A stretch of 64,000 nt of DNA from Nostoc sp. KVJ3 (GTDB taxonomy: Bacteria; Cyanobacteriota; Cyanobacteriia; Cyanobacteriales; Nostocaceae): positions 1 to 64,000 of the forward strand of contig NZ_WWFG01000016.1 in NCBI RefSeq assembly GCF_026127265.1. The letters are read 5' to 3'. Position numbers and translations under genes: made by a program. Numbering within the stretch: the first letter of the stretch is position 1; each line of letters begins with the position of its first letter. Below the pieces are notes generated by a model, which was not told the origin of the DNA, searched no databases, and saw nothing but the letters and a program-made list of their open reading frames with translations. Below are positions 37,957 through 47,800 of the stretch, piece after piece.

Positions 37957-38727
37957 GTGTCAACTTCTGACCCTCCATGCCGCATTATTGCCCTGTTTAA
38001 CCAGGCGGGTGGTGTCGCCAAATCGACACTGACCCAAAATTTGGGATACCACCTAGCACGACGAAAACATCGCGTTCTCCTCATCGACATAGACCCCCAA
38101 GCGTCCTTGACCAAATTCATGGGGTTAGTGCCATCTCAGTTACAAAAAACCGTTGCTGATGCCATTATCGATGAGCAGCCCTTACCGATTCATGAGGGCA
38201 TTCACGGCATGGACTTGGTTCCAGCAAGCCGAGTCCTAAGTGGAGCAGAAATGCAGTTAGTCAGTGCTGCGATGCGCGAGTTGCGCCTTAAGGAAGCCGT
38301 TGAATCTGTTCTAAATGAATACGACTTCATTCTTATAGATTGTCCCCCCAGCTTAGGATTGCTTTCCTATATCGCCTTAGTCGCGGCCACACACGTACTC
38401 GTTCCCGTGGAAACCCATCTCAAAGCCTTTGAGGGAACAGACGAACTCTTACAAACTATCACCCACGTAAAAAATAAAGCCAACCGCAAAATCCAAATAG
38501 CCGGGTTTATTCCCACGCGGTATGCTCAACAGAACTCAGCCGATAAACGAGCATTGGCTGCCATCCAAGAACAACTTTCAGCTTGGGGTCGTATTTTCCC
38601 ACCCATCCCCAGAGCTACCGCTTTTGTCGATGCGTCAGAAGAACGTGCGCCCCTAGCAGTATTTGACCCGAAACATCCTGTAGTCACTATTCTTGAAGAA
38701 ATCGCTTTAGCTTTGGAGGCTTTATGA
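37957..38727 (+). CDS. parA: ParA partition ATPase
   Basis: 256 residues from a GTG. Deviant Walker A NQAGGVAKST (about 15-24), LLIDIDPQASLTKFMG (A', about 41-56) and FILIDCPPSLG (Walker B, about 123-133) identify the ParA/MinD family. It has no N-terminal HTH, so it is type Ib-like in size. It drives plasmid segregation on the nucleoid together with ParB, whose gene overlaps its stop by four bases (ATGA at 38,724). Confidence 0.92.
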   Translation: MSTSDPPCRIIALFNQAGGVAKSTLTQNLGYHLARRKHRVLLIDIDPQASLTKFMGLVPSQLQKTVADAIIDEQPLPIHEGIHGMDLVPASRVLSGAEMQLVSAAMRELRLKEAVESVLNEYDFILIDCPPSLGLLSYIALVAATHVLVPVETHLKAFEGTDELLQTITHVKNKANRKIQIAGFIPTRYAQQNSADKRALAAIQEQLSAWGRIFPPIPRATAFVDASEERAPLAVFDPKHPVVTILEEIALALEAL

Positions 38728-39881
38728 TCCGACGCAAACAAACAGACAAACCCTTTGGGGGTCAAATTACAACTCCACCCCCTGCACCTTGGTTATCTTC
38801 CCCAGATGGCGAGTTGCCTTATGCTACTGAAACTACTATCAAACTCTCAGATATAGTTCTGCCTCAACACCAGCCCAGACGATACTTTGACCCACAAGCA
38901 TTAAAAGAATTAGTTGAGTCAGTCAAGCAGCATGGCATTCTCCAACCTCTGTTAGTGCGTCCACTAGGTGGAGGGAAATATGAATTAGTAGCAGGAGAAA
39001 GACGTTATCGGGCAGGACTTGAAGCAGAACTGGAAGTTGTGCCTGTGGTTGTGCGTGAGCTATCTGATGACCAAGCGTTTCAGTTGGCTTTGATTGAAAA
39101 CCTGCAACGAGAAGACCTTAACCCTGTTGAAGAAACTGAAGGCATCTTGCACCTGTTGGCAATCCGGCTGCATTGCGATGTAGAAGCCGTCAAATCCTTG
39201 CTGTATCGAATGAAAAACGCTCACAGCAAGGGGGAACAGCAGTCAAAAGACTCATTAAATGAATCTAGGAAAAACGTTTTTCCTAACCCCGATAATCCAC
39301 AATCTCTTGACAACGTTTCTGACCAGTTAGCCGAGAAAAATGAATCTAGGAAAAACGTTTTTCCTAACCCCGATAATCCACAATCTCTTGACAACGTTTC
39401 TGACCAGTTAGCCGATGAAACTGAATCTAGTAAAAACGTTTCTCCTAACCTAGATGAAGAACAATCAAACACGGTACAACAGGTGTTTGAGAGTCTGGGA
39501 CTCATGAATTGGCTATCGTTTATTACCACACGCTTACCTTTGCTCAATCTGCCCGAAGAAATTTTAATAGCACTGCGAGAAGGGAAACTGGAATACACCA
39601 AAGCACAAGTCTTGGCGCGGGTAAGAAATAATGAAATCCGAAAAAAACTTTTGTCCGAAGCGATCGCTAACGATTGGTCTTTAAGCCAAATCAAAGAAAA
39701 AATCACAGCCTGGACGGATGTAGAACTTACGCCCGACTCGAAAGCATCTAACCAAATACCAGACCGCCTCCAAAATATCACCCAGCGCATTAAAAAGCGT
39801 CAGTTATGGAAAGAAAAAGACAAGCAAAAGCAGCTAGTAAACCTTTTAAACAAGCTCGAAGCCTTACTAGGGGATGAGTGA
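38724..39881 (+). CDS. parB: ParB partition protein with internal repeats
   Basis: 385 residues. The ParB/Spo0J N-terminal nuclease-like fold is clear: IVLPQHQPRRYFDPQALKEL (about 44-63), LQPLLVRPLGGGKYELVAGE with GERRYRAG, then ALIENLQREDLNPVEE. The usual HTH region (about 140-160) is followed by an unusual linker of two identical-looking 27-residue repeats and a third, eroded one (about 179-245). The C-terminal half has EKITAWTDVEL and a basic helical end. It should bind parS and load as a clamp; I could not identify parS by eye. Overlaps parA. Confidence 0.9.
   Translation: MIRRKQTDKPFGGQITTPPPAPWLSSPDGELPYATETTIKLSDIVLPQHQPRRYFDPQALKELVESVKQHGILQPLLVRPLGGGKYELVAGERRYRAGLEAELEVVPVVVRELSDDQAFQLALIENLQREDLNPVEETEGILHLLAIRLHCDVEAVKSLLYRMKNAHSKGEQQSKDSLNESRKNVFPNPDNPQSLDNVSDQLAEKNESRKNVFPNPDNPQSLDNVSDQLADETESSKNVSPNLDEEQSNTVQQVFESLGLMNWLSFITTRLPLLNLPEEILIALREGKLEYTKAQVLARVRNNEIRKKLLSEAIANDWSLSQIKEKITAWTDVELTPDSKASNQIPDRLQNITQRIKKRQLWKEKDKQKQLVNLLNKLEALLGDE
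39258..39480 (+). repeat. 81-bp tandem repeats inside parB
   Basis: Units start at 39,258, 39,339 and 39,420 (diverged, partial). Each encodes NESRKNVFPNPDNPQ and SLDNVSDQLAE. The first two are nearly identical at DNA level, which points to recent slippage in a flexible linker. Confidence 0.85.
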
Positions 39882-39964
39882 CTTGGGGTAAATTGTCAGG
39901 TAATCTCTACGAGTAGAGTCTTTTTACCTTTGATTCATGATTGGGTGCGAGGGGAGAAACAGAG

Positions 39965-42832
39965 ATGGCATCAGATTCACAGATTCGAGCATTACTCAAA
40001 GCTTGGTTAGATTACATCCATGTTGAAAATTTGAGTAATGCCAAAGTAGAAGCTGACGATTCAGAACAACCGAACATCTGGGATTCTCTCGTAAATCTAG
40101 TAGGCGATAAATTATTAATAGACGAGTCTTTATTTAAAAAACTAAAGCAACCGTTTAAAAGTGCAAAGAACTTTGAGCAAACAAAATTACCATCAATTGC
40201 TGTAGCTTTCCCGCAGCTTTATGTAGTTGAATTGAATCGCCGTCAATTTCGCCCGTTGTTCACTATCAACGTTTCCCCAATATTCGAGGGCAATTATCGC
40301 AGTAGCGGATGGAATTTAACTGATTATGAGTTTCAGCCTGTTATTCCCAATTTGATGCAGTGGTACGGACTAGAGGAAGAAGCGGCTGAGTCACTGGTAA
40401 CAAGGGAAGGGTTGAAAGTTTTTCTCGAAACTACTTTCAATCGTCCCTTTAAAACGCTACAAGATTTTATGGGGCTGATTGAAATACCGCCGTTTCCCGT
40501 GCGGTCAAAACTTCTCCCTTATTTGTTGGATTTTGACTACGCGACTTTTAATTACAACCTCAAAAAAGATTTTCAGAAAATTAGCGACCAGAATTACTTT
40601 CAGTGGTCAAGACCAGGACATCCGGCTTACGAGTACCTGTTTGGACAACCAAAAGCACCTCAACATGAAGTACTTTTTTTGGGTGCTTTTCCCAACTCAC
40701 AGGCGGATGACTATCAAGCACTTGCTCTTAAACATTCGCAGTTAAATCCTATTACTGCTGTGATTGGCCCACCGGGGAATGGCAAGACGACGCTGTTGCT
40801 GCATAAGATAGCCCAGCAAGTGGTACATCGAGCAGTGGAATTAGCAACAACGGGTCAAGATAAAAGTAACCTAACTGTGGTAACAAGCACTAACAAATTT
40901 GCTGTAAATAACGTTGAGAAAATCTTAGCCAACAACTTGACCTCTGACCGTTTCTACTTATCAGGAGGCTCTAGGGATTTAGTTGACACCCAAGTTTTAC
41001 CTAATTTGCAAGCTGCACTCGACTGGTTAGCCAAAGAAACGTTTAATTACGATGAATGGGAGTCAGCAAAACAACAGTTGTTAGCTGGTGTTCAGCAAAT
41101 AGAATCTTATAGAAAACAAGACGAAGACGAGCTGAAAAAGATTTGTGTTGATGAGCAATTATTAGATGAGCTATGCCTTGATATACAATTGCTTGACAAG
41201 GCGATAAAGACTTCTGCATTTGAATCTTCGTCACCATTAGAATTTGACCGCGACTACAATAAGTTCCCCCTAGAAGCTTACCAGCAGATAGGACAATATC
41301 TTGACAGTGCTAGGCGTTCTTTGCCGTCTGAAGATTACAGGGAGAATAAGAGTAGAAATGACTTCTGGTTTGTCAAGCTTTTGCAGACGATTAAACGATT
41401 CTGGCAGTCGATAACCAAAACCAGCGCACATCATGTTCTCAAACGCTTGCACAAACAGATAGAGATGCCTGTGTTAGCGACGCTGGCCACCCCTTTTCAA
41501 TTTCAAATCCCACTAACAACTGAATCTCTCATCGCCGCCCAGCAGAGTGTTGACCAGCTTATTGCAGAAGCATCTTTTTGGCAGCAACAACAGAATGGTA
41601 TTGACAGCACACAACAGCAGCTCTCCTCAAGAAAGCAGCAACTCAAAGACCTGATTACTCGCCGTTCTCAAATCGAAAACCGACTCGCTACTTATCCCAC
41701 CAAAGATTTTTACAGTCGTTTCTACAGCGAATTACACTTGCAGCAAGTAGAATTATTTGAGTTGTCTTGGCAATTTCAGCAACAAGAAGCTCTGCGACGG
41801 AAAGACGAGGTGATAGCTTCCATAAGAACTTACATTGCATTATTGAATGGCGAATGGGATGCTTACCGTCAGTTAAGTCATAATTGGAGAAACATTTATC
41901 GGGATATCAGCCTGTTATTTCCGGTGTTCCTTTGCACTTTGCACTCCATCCGCAATTTGTTACCCTATCCCGATAGTGGCTGTATTGACCAAGTAATTGT
42001 AGATGAAGCGGGTCAGATTCCGCCGCATCAAGTTTTTCCAGTTTTAGTGAGGTGTAATCGGGCTTTGATTGTTGGCGATCCATTGCAATTGGAGCCGGTT
42101 GTTAATTTAAGTGACCAGAAGAAAGATGAATATCGCAGCAAGTCGTTTCTAGAACAGGGGCTAACAGATGTAGATTATGACCGCTACAGCCCCACAGCAA
42201 CAACAGCTTATCACCGAGCAGCTGGGGGATCAGGGCAACCGCAAGATATTGGTCAGGGCATTATCCTTAAATATCATTACCGTTGCGTTCCGGTAATTGC
42301 TGATTTTTGCGATCGCTTGTGCAATTACGGAATGGTCATCAAAACTGAACCAAAAGCTTCTCGGTTAGGTACTAACCTGATTGCAAGCCATGTGGAAGGG
42401 AAGCTGGAGAACAACGTTAATTGGGCAGAAGTTGATGCAGTAGAAGCGTTGATTGAGGAGTTGTTAGCGGCGGGTTATTGCTTAAATTCTCCTGACTCTG
42501 ACAACACGATTGGCGTGATTTCACCTTACCGCCGTCAAGTAGATGCGCTCACTCAACGTTTAAAATCTCGCTGGTCAGATTTTTCCCCCAAGAGCATTGG
42601 CACAGTTCACACGTTCCAAGGTGGACAGAAATCAGTGATAATTTTCTCGACTCGCCAATACTCTGCAACTGATAGTCTCTGGTTTATTAATCGGCGACCT
42701 AATTTACTGAATGTTGCTGTGAGTAGAGCGCGAGAACTGTTTATTCTGGTGGGGAATTTGGCACGAATCTCTGAAGGGGGGTATACCAGAGAGTTAGTGG
42801 AATATATCAAGGAATCTGGTGAGATGCGATAA
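39965..42832 (+). CDS. SF1 (UPF1/Dna2-like) helicase
   Basis: 955 residues from the ATG at 39,965, with AGGGGAG nine bases upstream. Walker A is VIGPPGNGKTTLLLHKIAQQ (about residues 265-284). A long Gln-rich helical insertion (about 370-640) follows, then VIVDEAGQIPPHQVFPVL (motif II, DEAG), ALIVGDPLQLEPVV (motif III), ISPYRRQVDALTQRL (IV/V) and TVHTFQGGQKSVIIFSTRQ with LNVAVSRARELFILVG (VI). This is the AAA_11/AAA_12 layout of UPF1-like helicases. It has no accompanying nuclease gene. It could serve plasmid maintenance or defence; neither is proven. It stands 83 bases after parB. Confidence 0.85.
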   Translation: MASDSQIRALLKAWLDYIHVENLSNAKVEADDSEQPNIWDSLVNLVGDKLLIDESLFKKLKQPFKSAKNFEQTKLPSIAVAFPQLYVVELNRRQFRPLFTINVSPIFEGNYRSSGWNLTDYEFQPVIPNLMQWYGLEEEAAESLVTREGLKVFLETTFNRPFKTLQDFMGLIEIPPFPVRSKLLPYLLDFDYATFNYNLKKDFQKISDQNYFQWSRPGHPAYEYLFGQPKAPQHEVLFLGAFPNSQADDYQALALKHSQLNPITAVIGPPGNGKTTLLLHKIAQQVVHRAVELATTGQDKSNLTVVTSTNKFAVNNVEKILANNLTSDRFYLSGGSRDLVDTQVLPNLQAALDWLAKETFNYDEWESAKQQLLAGVQQIESYRKQDEDELKKICVDEQLLDELCLDIQLLDKAIKTSAFESSSPLEFDRDYNKFPLEAYQQIGQYLDSARRSLPSEDYRENKSRNDFWFVKLLQTIKRFWQSITKTSAHHVLKRLHKQIEMPVLATLATPFQFQIPLTTESLIAAQQSVDQLIAEASFWQQQQNGIDSTQQQLSSRKQQLKDLITRRSQIENRLATYPTKDFYSRFYSELHLQQVELFELSWQFQQQEALRRKDEVIASIRTYIALLNGEWDAYRQLSHNWRNIYRDISLLFPVFLCTLHSIRNLLPYPDSGCIDQVIVDEAGQIPPHQVFPVLVRCNRALIVGDPLQLEPVVNLSDQKKDEYRSKSFLEQGLTDVDYDRYSPTATTAYHRAAGGSGQPQDIGQGIILKYHYRCVPVIADFCDRLCNYGMVIKTEPKASRLGTNLIASHVEGKLENNVNWAEVDAVEALIEELLAAGYCLNSPDSDNTIGVISPYRRQVDALTQRLKSRWSDFSPKSIGTVHTFQGGQKSVIIFSTRQYSATDSLWFINRRPNLLNVAVSRARELFILVGNLARISEGGYTRELVEYIKESGEMR

Positions 42833-43038
42833 TTTTAATCATTGCTACATTTCTAGGACTAAGAACTATTACCGTTAAGCATTTGTTGAGTTTGTCTCAA
42901 AAAAAGCTTTCTAGAATTTCTATATAGCCAGCTTCTATTGGGTGGAAATTCAGGGGAAAAGCAATCGCGTACCTAAATGGAGGTTATAGCCGTGGCTAGG
43001 CATTTCTGGCTATTTGCAAACTAACAAGCACAGAAATC
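42833..43038. other. gap between convergent genes
   Basis: 206 bases between the convergent helicase and toxin-locus genes. No hairpin strong enough to call and no reading frame of note. Confidence 0.4.
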
Positions 43039-43875
43039 TTAATAGCATCCTTGAATTTCGTACAGAGGGTCAAGTTGCCGATAATGTTCGGCAAGTTGGA
43101 AATACAGCAACCGTGCCCCGTCCGCAGCAAGTTGCTGTTGCTGGGTGTAAGCTAGATAAAACAAATTATTCTTCCAGATATGCCAATAAGAGGGGGAACC
43201 CCCCAGCAGAGGCTCTAAAGCTTCATCTATTCGCCAAGAATGGCCCTTGAGTAATTCTCCGATTTCTGACTGGGCATCAAATGGCTCCTCCTCGGTTCCT
43301 ATCAACATATCTAATTCTGACAACCTTCTTTCTTCTTCCTGTTGCTGTTCAGGGGAAGGTGCTTTCACAACTGCCCGTATTTCCTCTGGCACATCTAGTA
43401 AGAAGAATTGTGAGTACCCATTTGCATTAATCTGTTCGTCATAAAACTGGTTTTCTTCTTCTTCTATACGGTCAACGCTACCAGAAATAAACATCTGACC
43501 CATAGCATCTGCTTCCAGAAGGATACCATCATGACCGTATGCGCCGAAGTGAAAAGCATTGCAACCAATTTGCATAGCTAGTTCTGATAGGCGAGGGCGA
43601 GCAGCACCCCTAGCCCGACGGCATAGTAGTTCATTCGGTTCGGTTTTCACTATAGTCCATCCCGGAGTGCTAACGAACAGTCCGACAATCCATAGGTCGG
43701 GTAATAGCAGGTAGGGAGTTTGGCGCAATTCCTCATTTGATAAGGTTTGGGGTGGTAGGGAAATGCGACGGCAACCTTCAAGATCAAAGATGCGGCTTAC
43801 AGCCAGTTCGATTGAATCTAAATTATTTGACTGGATACAGGTAGTGTAATTTCGGGACTGAATAAACACTGCCAA
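43039..43875 (-). CDS. candidate immunity protein, paralogue 2
   Basis: 278 residues, a clear paralogue of the next gene. Shared elements: NYTTCIQSNNLDSIELAVSR, EGCRRISLPP, GWTIVKTEPNELLCRRA, RPRLSELAMQIGCNAFHFGA, GILLEADAMGQMFISG. No signal peptide or membrane segment, so it is cytoplasmic. It follows a large repeat protein with a nuclease-like C terminus, on the same strand. Duplicated downstream genes are typical immunity genes of polymorphic toxins. The family is not one I can name with certainty; Imm52 is a candidate because that family is often paired with Tox-REase-5 toxins. Confidence 0.6.
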   Translation of the reverse strand: MAVFIQSRNYTTCIQSNNLDSIELAVSRIFDLEGCRRISLPPQTLSNEELRQTPYLLLPDLWIVGLFVSTPGWTIVKTEPNELLCRRARGAARPRLSELAMQIGCNAFHFGAYGHDGILLEADAMGQMFISGSVDRIEEEENQFYDEQINANGYSQFFLLDVPEEIRAVVKAPSPEQQQEEERRLSELDMLIGTEEEPFDAQSEIGELLKGHSWRIDEALEPLLGGSPSYWHIWKNNLFYLAYTQQQQLAADGARLLYFQLAEHYRQLDPLYEIQGCY

Positions 43876-43959
43876 CTTCCTATAGTTAAAATTATTAAGG
43901 TCGCACGCATCACTAGCTTATGCTTAAATCGGTTTCTATAATTTTTGTGCTTCAAAAAA

Positions 43960-44829
43960 TTAAAAACAGTCATGATCCTCATATTCAGACAAAGAATCAA
44001 GAGAAATTTGGCTGTTGGGGGGAGTTGGGTTGTAAGTATTGGGTGGTTGTAAGTATAAGAGTTGCACTCCTTGATCTTGAAGCTGTTGTGGTTCGGCGTA
44101 AACATTGTAAAGCAAATCTGTCAAATACCAGCAAAAATTGGAGCTATCTATTACTTTTGCTAAGGCATTATCTATGCGTTCGGCATAACCCTTTTCTACT
44201 TCATCTTGTAGGTTAATCAATAACTCTGATTCTGGGTCTTCTGCCAACAGCCGCTCATACTCAGCTTCAATTCTTGCAATTTCTGGGTTTTCATGTACTC
44301 GCATTGCTTCCTGCATTTGCTCTGGCACTGTTAACAGAGAAAACTGTGAAATTGGCTCAGGTGCATTAATTTGTTCTCCATAAAATAGATGGGTTTCATC
44401 TAAACTATTAGCTCCTTCGTAATCATTCCAACCAGAAAGGAAGATATGACCAGTTGCATCTGCTTCCAGCAAGATTCCGCAAATGTCACGAACTACCCGA
44501 AAATGAAAAATATCACACCCCAACTGCATTGCTAACGCTGATAGCCGGGGGCGAGTAACACTTTCTACCCGCGTACAAAGTAACTCATTTGGCCAAGTTT
44601 TCACAATTGTCCATCCGTCTTCACCTCTGCATAAGCTGATGAGCCATAAGCGCGGTCGCTCCCAAGCAGGAAGATGGCGGAGTTGTTCTGAGTCAATTGT
44701 GATCTCAGGCAGATGAGTAAGACGACGGCAACCTTCTTCCTGCTCCAGGAGGCGGGTCATTGCATCTGCAATGGCAGCAAGATTATCTGATCGAATACAA
44801 GTGGTAAAATTCCAGTATCTCTCAAACAT
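43960..44829 (-). CDS. candidate immunity protein, paralogue 1
   Basis: 289 residues, directly after the toxin gene (57-base gap). Same plan as the gene at 43,039: NFTTCIRSDNLAAIADAMTR, EGCRRLTHLP, GWTIVKTWPNELLCTR, RPRLSALAMQLGCDIFHFRV, GILLEADATGHIFLSG. The two differ most in the acidic helical part after residue 170. Nearness to the toxin makes this the more likely cognate immunity protein. Assignment rests on context. Confidence 0.65.
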   Translation of the reverse strand: MFERYWNFTTCIRSDNLAAIADAMTRLLEQEEGCRRLTHLPEITIDSEQLRHLPAWERPRLWLISLCRGEDGWTIVKTWPNELLCTRVESVTRPRLSALAMQLGCDIFHFRVVRDICGILLEADATGHIFLSGWNDYEGANSLDETHLFYGEQINAPEPISQFSLLTVPEQMQEAMRVHENPEIARIEAEYERLLAEDPESELLINLQDEVEKGYAERIDNALAKVIDSSNFCWYLTDLLYNVYAEPQQLQDQGVQLLYLQPPNTYNPTPPNSQISLDSLSEYEDHDCF

Positions 44830-44886
44830 TTTTAGTTGTATCCAGTTTGATACTCTGACTTAGCTCATTACTAACAGAATTTACAT

Positions 44887-47800
44887 CTAGGGTTGTTCCT
44901 TTCTGAAAATGGGCAATTTAAGATAGTGAACCGGAACCGAATTTTTAGTACGGGGAGGCTGCTTGTATTCAAACATCTGCCTGGCAGCTAAACCAGCTTC
45001 TTTGTCACTAAAACACATGAAGTATTGAAGTCCGCAATCTTTAGCTACCTCTGCTTCTCTGTCTATCTGGCTAATCATTTTTCTAAATATAAATTTTTCT
45101 TGTTCAGTAGGAGGAATATAGTTTGAATCGCCAGGAAGCAGTAAATATTTCTTCAACCATCCATATCCTGTTTTAACTTCTGCTACTGATCCAGGAGGCT
45201 TTAGTCCATTCTTAACTATAGCTCCTTTTGCTCTTACTAGCCCATCATAGAATGCTGATAATCCTGACGAAGTGATCACAAGGTAGTCACCCGGCGCACC
45301 AGTAACATAAGTAGCATAAAGACTATGTGTTATATCTTTGCCTAATTCTGGTTTAGAGTTATCTGCTGCATCACCTAAATGCCGATCTAATTCAAGATTA
45401 AAGCATCCGTGTTCCGGCTCTACTTTACCTTTAGTAAAAACCTCCTGCTCCGTTATCCTCTCTGGATTGTTTTTGTTATGGATAAGCACATTCAACCTTC
45501 TTTGCTGTGCTATTTTTAATTGCTCAACTAGCTCACGCTCTTTTTGATTACTGTAAGGATTTCCTGTAATCGGATTGATATCAGCTACGTGTGATGGATT
45601 TGTTGTAGGTTGATTATCATTTCCTTTGAAGATTTCCTCTATTACCCGAAATAATAGAATACCAGAATCTTTAAGAAGTTCAAATATGTTTATATCTTTA
45701 TCCTTTAATGCATAAGGGCCGTAAATACCTGCTGCGGTACCATTAATACTTGCATTCCCAATAACGAACTTGGACTTATTAGATTTAAGAACGCCGCTTT
45801 CGTAAGCAATATTAATCAATCCTTTTTTCTTGACACCAGTGTAGATGCTGTAGTTAGCATCGTTAATCAAAACAGAACCAGTAACTCTAACCGAGCCATC
45901 AGCTTGTACGTAAATTTTGCCACCAGTGTTATTTCCGTCAGAGCGGAGATACCCAGTTGTAACTGCTCCCTGAGAACTGGCGATCGCAATTACTCCACCG
46001 TTTGAGATGATGTTTTGGCTAATAACATCGCCAACAGAAGAGATATATACATCACCGTTATTGGTTGTAATATCGCCTTGTGTAGTAACAGTACCTTGCT
46101 TGGCAATTAGGGCAACTTTACCCCACTGCGAACTGATTTTACCTGTAGTCACGTTCTGGTCGCCTTGTATAGCTACTTGATTCCCACTATTAATTTCAGT
46201 GGTAGTGACATTTCCTTTGCTGCTAACCAAAGCAACCGTACCGAATGCTGATACGATGTTTTGAGCAAGTACATCTTGAGTAGCACCAAGAGTCACATTA
46301 TCAACGCTAGCGATCGCACCTTGGGCATTAACATTACCACTGCTACTAATCAAAGCAACTGCACCATCAAGTGATGTAATATCTTGAGTAACTACATCTT
46401 TAAAAGCCCCAAGAGAAACATCACTATTACTGGTAATTGAACCATTGACAGTAACCGCACCTTGACTGGAGTTAAGAAGAACTACATCATTGGCAGACTG
46501 AATTTTCTCGGTGATAATATTCTGTTTGGCTAGAGCAGTTACACCATAATCACCAATAATTTCCCCAGTGGCAGTAATAGCATTAGTAGCACTAATCAGA
46601 CTAATTCCAGCATTTGTGGAAGTAATATTGTGAACAACAATATCTTTAAGAGCAGTAATATTTACATCACCATCTTTGGTTTGAATATCACTGTGTGTTC
46701 TGAAAGCCCCATCACTCAAAATATCTACTTCTTTGGCAGTAATGTTGCCAGTGGTGACATTGCCTTTAGAATCGTATTTTTTGTCACCTATTTTACCCAG
46801 GGAAATGCTTACATTCCCTGAGTCAGTAGTAGACAAAGAAGCTGTAGTAATGTCATCAATAGCATTTATATTGATATTGCCTTTAGTAGTGATATCACCA
46901 TTAGCCGTGAAAGTTTTAGCACTATTAACTGTCAAGTCCTTAAGGCTAGCATTACCACCAACTGCATTATTGAAAGTAATATTGCCCAAACCTCCTGTCA
47001 GACTGAGGGATGAAGCACCTGCACTATTACTATCGACAGTATTTTTAAAGGTGATATCGCCGCCCTTGGAAGTGACAGTAGATTTAGCAGAGTTAAAAGT
47101 GTAAGCACCAGTACTGCTATTGAGAATTGTGGGGCCATCAAAAGTAATATTGCCGCCTTTGGTGACAACTTTGGAGCCAGTGAGATTAATCTTAAGCCCC
47201 TGCAAGAGAACAGAACTACCTTGAGTGGAAATATTGCCTACAGTAATGCCATCCTTGGGTGTTGCTGTTGTAGAAATGGGGTTAAGGAGGAAAGCATGAT
47301 ATTGTCCTCCAATTTGACCATATCCTAAGATTTGCCCTTTATTGTTAATGGCTGTAGAGTCTAATAAAGTCCAGCCTGAGTCTTGTGGAATCAAGCTGTT
47401 GAGGTCAGTCATTTTGCCATTGCTGTAGAGAAAAGGGCGAGCAAAATTATAATCACTGTAGGAGTCACCAATGATTTGACCAGCATCATTGATGGCGATC
47501 GCATAAGTGTCTTGGTAGCTAGATAGAGTGCCGAGGTCAGTCATCTGTCCTTGACTGTAGAGGAAAGCGTGTTCAAAGTTATTATCACCAGTGTTGGAAT
47601 TGCCAATAACTTGACCAGAATTATTAATATCTGTGGCAGTGCTGTAGTCGCCTCCGGGCAAAGTGCCCAGTCCAGTCATATTGCCATTACTGTAGATGAA
47701 AGCTTGTCCTGATGATGTGTAGTAACCGCTATGATAAATGTGACCAGGTTCATTTCCATAACCGCCACCACTAACGTAAACAGAAGTATCGTGAAATACT

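Noticed and set aside
46630..47104. Open frames on the plus strand inside the toxin gene
   Set aside because: They are antisense shadows of the repetitive beta-helix region.
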